Assembly (NCBI GenBank): GCA_937897245.1
Contig: CALCBO010000035.1
Coordinates: forward strand, 1-9,077
DNA: 9,077 nucleotides
Direction of reading: 5' to 3'
DNA from: an uncultured Caryophanales bacterium
GTDB lineage: Bacteria; Bacillota_I; Bacilli_A; RF39; UBA660
Below the pieces are notes generated by a model, which had not been told where the DNA came from, searched no databases, and saw only the letters and a program-made list of their open reading frames with translations. The position numbers were made by a program, and so were the translations under genes. The first letter of the stretch is position 1, and the number at the start of each line of letters is the position of its first letter. This document shows, one piece after another, positions 6,216 through 9,077 of this stretch.

Positions 6216-8287
6216 TATTCCTCCTTATATCTAGCTCTTTTACTAGATTCATCATTAATTAAATTAACATAGTCTAAACTCTTACTAAGTTTATATGTAT
6301 TAGGAAGTAAACAACATCCACTCTTATCTGATACAATACTAGTTATACCTAAATAATCAGTAAATTCAAACTTTTCTTGATTCTCAGTATAGAAAAGTAA
6401 ATTTTTATTAGTATCTTTATATTCAAATACAAAATCATCTTTAAAATCTGATAGACTTCTTAATGCCTTAGCTCCACCTTTTGGAACACCTGCAACTGTT
6501 ATTTTTATTTTATCATCTAATTTATAAGCATATTTTTTAGCACCCTGTGTAACAAATTCATCATATGTATAATTATGTCCCTCTTTAGTTTCTGATTCAA
6601 ATACACCAAGCATATGACTATTTCCATGTATATCATTTGGAGCATATCTTAATTTATCTATGTGAAGTACATTAGATACTAAATCTATTTTATTTTTAAC
6701 TGTTTCATTATACTTATCTATTATACTCTTATCATATCCTTGTCTTAATTTAATACTATCAGTATCGCAATATATAACATATTCGTCCATTTCAATTACT
6801 CTACGAAGTAAATTATTTCTAGCATATGCTGTTACCCATACACCATAGGCAAAACTAAGAAATGCTTTTTTCTTTTCTTCTTTTAACTTTTCTATAATCT
6901 CATCATTAGTTAGTTCTACTTCACTCCAAGTTTTAAATTCATTATCAAATATAACCTCATCTCTTATCATATTAGTTACACTCATACCATATAAACTATT
7001 AAATTTATTTTTTTCTTTTTGATATTCTAACTCATATTCTGGATTATCTTTATATTTAGTTTTATTTTCGTATTTATCTAATACAAAATTAATAAATGTT
7101 TTAGGTAAATAATTATATGTAGCATAGTAGCATTCTAATATCTCATAATTACAAGTATATGTATCTAAAATAAAATAAAAATCTATATCAGTTAAAGTCA
7201 TTTCAAGTTCAGTTGCCTCTATGATTCTACCATTATCATATTTAGCACCACGAATATTTTTACATTTACTAGCACTTATAAAATTATTAAAATACTTACA
7301 TTTTATATTAGTAAATTTAACTCTTACTAAATAACATAATCTTTTACTCATTTCAGATAATTTACTAATATTACATTTTCTAAATTCACTTGATGGAAAT
7401 TTACAAGTTACTAGTACATAAGGATATGCTGATGTTTCATCAAATGAATCAACATTCTTTATTATTTCATCAGTATATATCCAGTTAGCTTGAGTATATC
7501 CTCCCATAAAAGCATCTTGTAACATATTATATACATGAGGATCTATATTAATAGCTCTACCTACAATTCTACGATATTTAAAATCAGTTCTAACTAAATC
7601 TTGTAGTTCTCTCCTTACTTTACCAGTTGATGTAGTAGGTATATGTTTTACATCTTCATATGTTTTTAACTCATTTAATATATAATGATAAACTACTAAA
7701 CAGTCATTTTCACAGTATCCTAATTCTGTTTCACTTAGTGGAGTAATACTTGTCCTATCTAATGAATAATCCAAGTCTCCAACAAGTTTTTTTACTGGTA
7801 ATTTAAATAAATCTGGTAAATACTTTAAAGCGCAATTACTCATCATATAAGAACATTTAAACATAATATTGTAATCTTTAAGTATGGCAGTCATTACTTT
7901 ATGACTTTTTCTAGCTGTTACTTCTTCAAAATCAAATACACTTTTAAGAAATTGAAATTCAAATGCTAAGTTATGTACAAATACATACTTTTTTTCTGGA
8001 ACAATTTCATTTAATTTGCTCCAAAATAATTTTAATTCATCCCAAGTTCTTCCATAATAAACAGTATCATTTATTCCAAACATCCATATATACATATGAG
8101 CCATAGGAATTGAATCGTGTTTCTCTTTTTCAGACAATTTCAAGTAATCTATTGCTTTATATTGTCTCCCATATAAAACATAATAAGAAGTTGTTTCTAT
8201 GTCAAATGAATAAATTGTACCATCATATTTTTTCTTTTTTCCTAATATATTAGGCTCATGATGTGTAAATTTATCCCAATATAACAT
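6215..8287 (-). CDS. Protein-primed family B DNA polymerase, phi29 type
   Basis: The enzyme copies the linear genome, starting from a terminal protein as primer. Exonuclease motifs: Exo I D29-I-E31, Exo II N106-L-A-F-E110 and Exo III Y191-C-E-N-D195. Polymerase motifs: A is D283-E-T-S-A-Y-P (phi29 DVNSLYP), B is K428-F-N430-S-L-Y-G, C is Y506-C-D508-T-D510-S, and the primer-binding K-x-Y is K584-K-Y586. All lie in family order, so it should be active with proofreading. The 690 residues exceed the 575 of phi29; spacings show extra length between Exo I and Exo II, between motif C and K-x-Y, and at the C-terminus. The Exo II acidic residue is Glu where phi29 has Asp66. The start has GGGGTGAT (8291-8298) upstream, overlapping the preceding stop, and the end overlaps the next start as TAATG. 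It directly follows the putative terminal protein gene, as gene 2 follows gene 3 in phi29. Confidence 0.97.
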   Translation of the reverse strand: MLYWDKFTHHEPNILGKKKKYDGTIYSFDIETTSYYVLYGRQYKAIDYLKLSEKEKHDSIPMAHMYIWMFGINDTVYYGRTWDELKLFWSKLNEIVPEKKYVFVHNLAFEFQFLKSVFDFEEVTARKSHKVMTAILKDYNIMFKCSYMMSNCALKYLPDLFKLPVKKLVGDLDYSLDRTSITPLSETELGYCENDCLVVYHYILNELKTYEDVKHIPTTSTGKVRRELQDLVRTDFKYRRIVGRAINIDPHVYNMLQDAFMGGYTQANWIYTDEIIKNVDSFDETSAYPYVLVTCKFPSSEFRKCNISKLSEMSKRLCYLVRVKFTNIKCKYFNNFISASKCKNIRGAKYDNGRIIEATELEMTLTDIDFYFILDTYTCNYEILECYYATYNYLPKTFINFVLDKYENKTKYKDNPEYELEYQKEKNKFNSLYGMSVTNMIRDEVIFDNEFKTWSEVELTNDEIIEKLKEEKKKAFLSFAYGVWVTAYARNNLLRRVIEMDEYVIYCDTDSIKLRQGYDKSIIDKYNETVKNKIDLVSNVLHIDKLRYAPNDIHGNSHMLGVFESETKEGHNYTYDEFVTQGAKKYAYKLDDKIKITVAGVPKGGAKALRSLSDFKDDFVFEYKDTNKNLLFYTENQEKFEFTDYLGITSIVSDKSGCCLLPNTYKLSKSLDYVNLINDESSKRARYKEE
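6219..6226 (-). promoter_or_regulatory. Ribosome binding site inside the end of the polymerase gene
   Basis: AAGGAGGA forms the last sense codons of the polymerase (Lys-Glu-Glu) and lies three bases before the ATG at 6215. It supports the 47-residue membrane-protein gene and translational coupling to the polymerase. Confidence 0.8.
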
Positions 8288-8299
8288 AGTATCACCCCA

Positions 8300-8914
8300 T
8301 TACAAAATATATTTATTATATAATCTAATAGCTCTTTCTCTAACATCTAAATCATTTAATGTTATGTATCTACCTAGTCTATTTATCCAATCATCCTCTG
8401 AATCATTATTCTCAATTGCATCATCAATTAATTGCCATAAAGTAGATGCACCAATTTTATCAGCAAAATAATTAAAATCATCATTACCAAACATATCATA
8501 ATAAAATTCAGCATCCTCTTTAGTAACTAAACCTCTCTTTTCATCAGATAATGTTGCTTGAATAGATTTAATAGTTGATTCTTCTGTTTCTCTAATTCCC
8601 TTAATAGTAGATGTTTTACTTTTAAGAAATTGATCAGTTGCTTTTTGTATTGCTTTTAATTGTGTATTAGTTAAAGTTCTACTTAATTTAATCTTCCCTT
8701 GTTTGCTCCATGCTTTTAATAGTTTAGTATCAATTCTATTAATTAATTTTTTACTAGCCCATGTTCCTTTATATCCAGCTTGATTTAATCCTTTTAGTCT
8801 CCTATTAGCTTGCTCTACTAACTTCCTTGTGTCAGCCATTAATTTTGCTCTATCCTTAGTATATTTAGGAGCTTTATATATACCAAGTTTTTTTGCTTTT
8901 CTTATACTTGCCAT
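8300..8914 (-). CDS. Putative terminal protein (primer for DNA replication)
   Basis: If correctly assigned, this 204-residue protein becomes covalently bound to the 5' genome ends and supplies the hydroxyl on which the polymerase starts. The evidence is position, directly before the protein-primed polymerase with a 12-base gap, and general character. The N-terminal half is strongly basic and predicted helical (SIRKAKKLGIYKAPKYTKDR, then KLVEQANRRLKGL), the middle is a helix-rich stretch (TNTQLKAIQKATDQFLKSKT), and the C-terminal half is acidic (DDAIENNDSEDDW) before a basic end. Basic start and acidic end also describe phi29 TP (266 residues), though I see no convincing alignment. The priming residue cannot be named; Ser and Thr in the C-terminal third are candidates. 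AAAGGA lies eight bases before the ATG. The upstream gene overlaps its first 41 bases in another frame. Confidence 0.65.
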   Translation of the reverse strand: MASIRKAKKLGIYKAPKYTKDRAKLMADTRKLVEQANRRLKGLNQAGYKGTWASKKLINRIDTKLLKAWSKQGKIKLSRTLTNTQLKAIQKATDQFLKSKTSTIKGIRETEESTIKSIQATLSDEKRGLVTKEDAEFYYDMFGNDDFNYFADKIGASTLWQLIDDAIENNDSEDDWINRLGRYITLNDLDVRERAIRLYNKYIL

Positions 8915-9074
8915 TTCTCGTATCCTTTCTCATAATTTTATGCGAATCTGGTAATGTTTGTCCATATACTTTTACTTGATAATTAATGATCATTACTATT
9001 AACTCATTTAAATATGGAAATTTACCCTCATCTCTTTTAAATCTCTTTCTAAATATTATTATATTTCGCCTCAT
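8874..9074 (-). CDS. Small basic protein of unknown function, 5' end near window edge
   Basis: Sixty-six residues from an ATG three bases inside the window. Its ribosome site would lie outside, so the true start may be further upstream. The protein is basic (MRRNIIIFRKRFKRDEGKFP), has a short hydrophobic helix-like segment (YLNELIVMIINYQVKVYG) and ends with a lysine-rich tail (KYKKSKKTWYI). The last 14 codons overlap the start of the putative terminal protein gene in another frame, which suggests translational coupling. In phi29 the gene before the terminal protein is a small early replication gene, and a replication-linked role is possible here. I do not recognise the family. Base composition and codon choice match the neighbours. 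Confidence 0.55.
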   Translation of the reverse strand: MRRNIIIFRKRFKRDEGKFPYLNELIVMIINYQVKVYGQTLPDSHKIMRKDTRNGKYKKSKKTWYI

Positions 9075-9077
9075 CGA

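Noticed and set aside
576..9077. Alternative genetic code or stop-codon recoding
   Set aside because: All genes except the spike read through cleanly with the standard code, Trp is encoded by TGG, and ends at TAA or TAG fit neighbouring starts. Lack of TGA stops in ten genes is not unusual at this G+C.
1..9077. CRISPR array, tRNA, transposase or diversity-generating retroelement
   Set aside because: No regularly spaced repeats, cloverleaf, transposase motifs or reverse transcriptase with template repeat were seen on either strand.

Overview
The window is most of one arm of a small, very AT-rich (by eye about 25% G+C) podovirus of the phi29 type, the tailed phages with protein-primed linear DNA. 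It is joined near base 575 to an unrelated piece of bacterial DNA of much higher G+C. The phage part is identified by its parts. A protein-primed family B DNA polymerase carries all exonuclease and polymerase motifs. Directly upstream of it is a small basic protein in the usual place of the terminal protein. There is also a gp16-like packaging ATPase, a tail-knob protein that matches phi29 gp9 along its whole length, and a beta-helix tail spike with an N-terminal anchor common in phages of gut Firmicutes. Strong AGGAGG ribosome sites, the low G+C and standard-code stops (TAA and TAG only) fit a low-GC Firmicutes host. That host is inferred.

Layout: bases 1 to about 575 are one uninterrupted minus-strand reading frame for a membrane protein, cut at both ends, and not phage-like. 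From about 575 to 3040, on the plus strand, lie the C-terminal end of a virion protein (probably the lower collar protein) and a tail spike whose reading frame is broken by one extra base near 1516. A perfect bidirectional hairpin terminator at 3040-3064 separates this from the minus-strand block. In transcription order that block runs: a partial small gene (9074-8874), putative terminal protein, DNA polymerase, a 47-residue membrane protein, a 61-residue helix-turn-helix-like protein, packaging ATPase and tail knob. All are packed with overlaps or gaps of at most 15 bases, so they look like one transcription unit. No promoter for it lies inside the window.

How the parts work together: terminal protein and polymerase start and copy the linear genome from its protein-capped ends, the ATPase pumps that DNA into the prohead, and the collar, knob and spike proteins form the short tail that binds and penetrates the host. 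The two small proteins between polymerase and ATPase are unexplained; a membrane replication anchor and a regulator are reasonable guesses. The notable points are the composition break, which probably marks a chimeric assembly, the broken spike gene, and a gene order in which the knob gene travels with replication and packaging genes rather than with the collar and spike.
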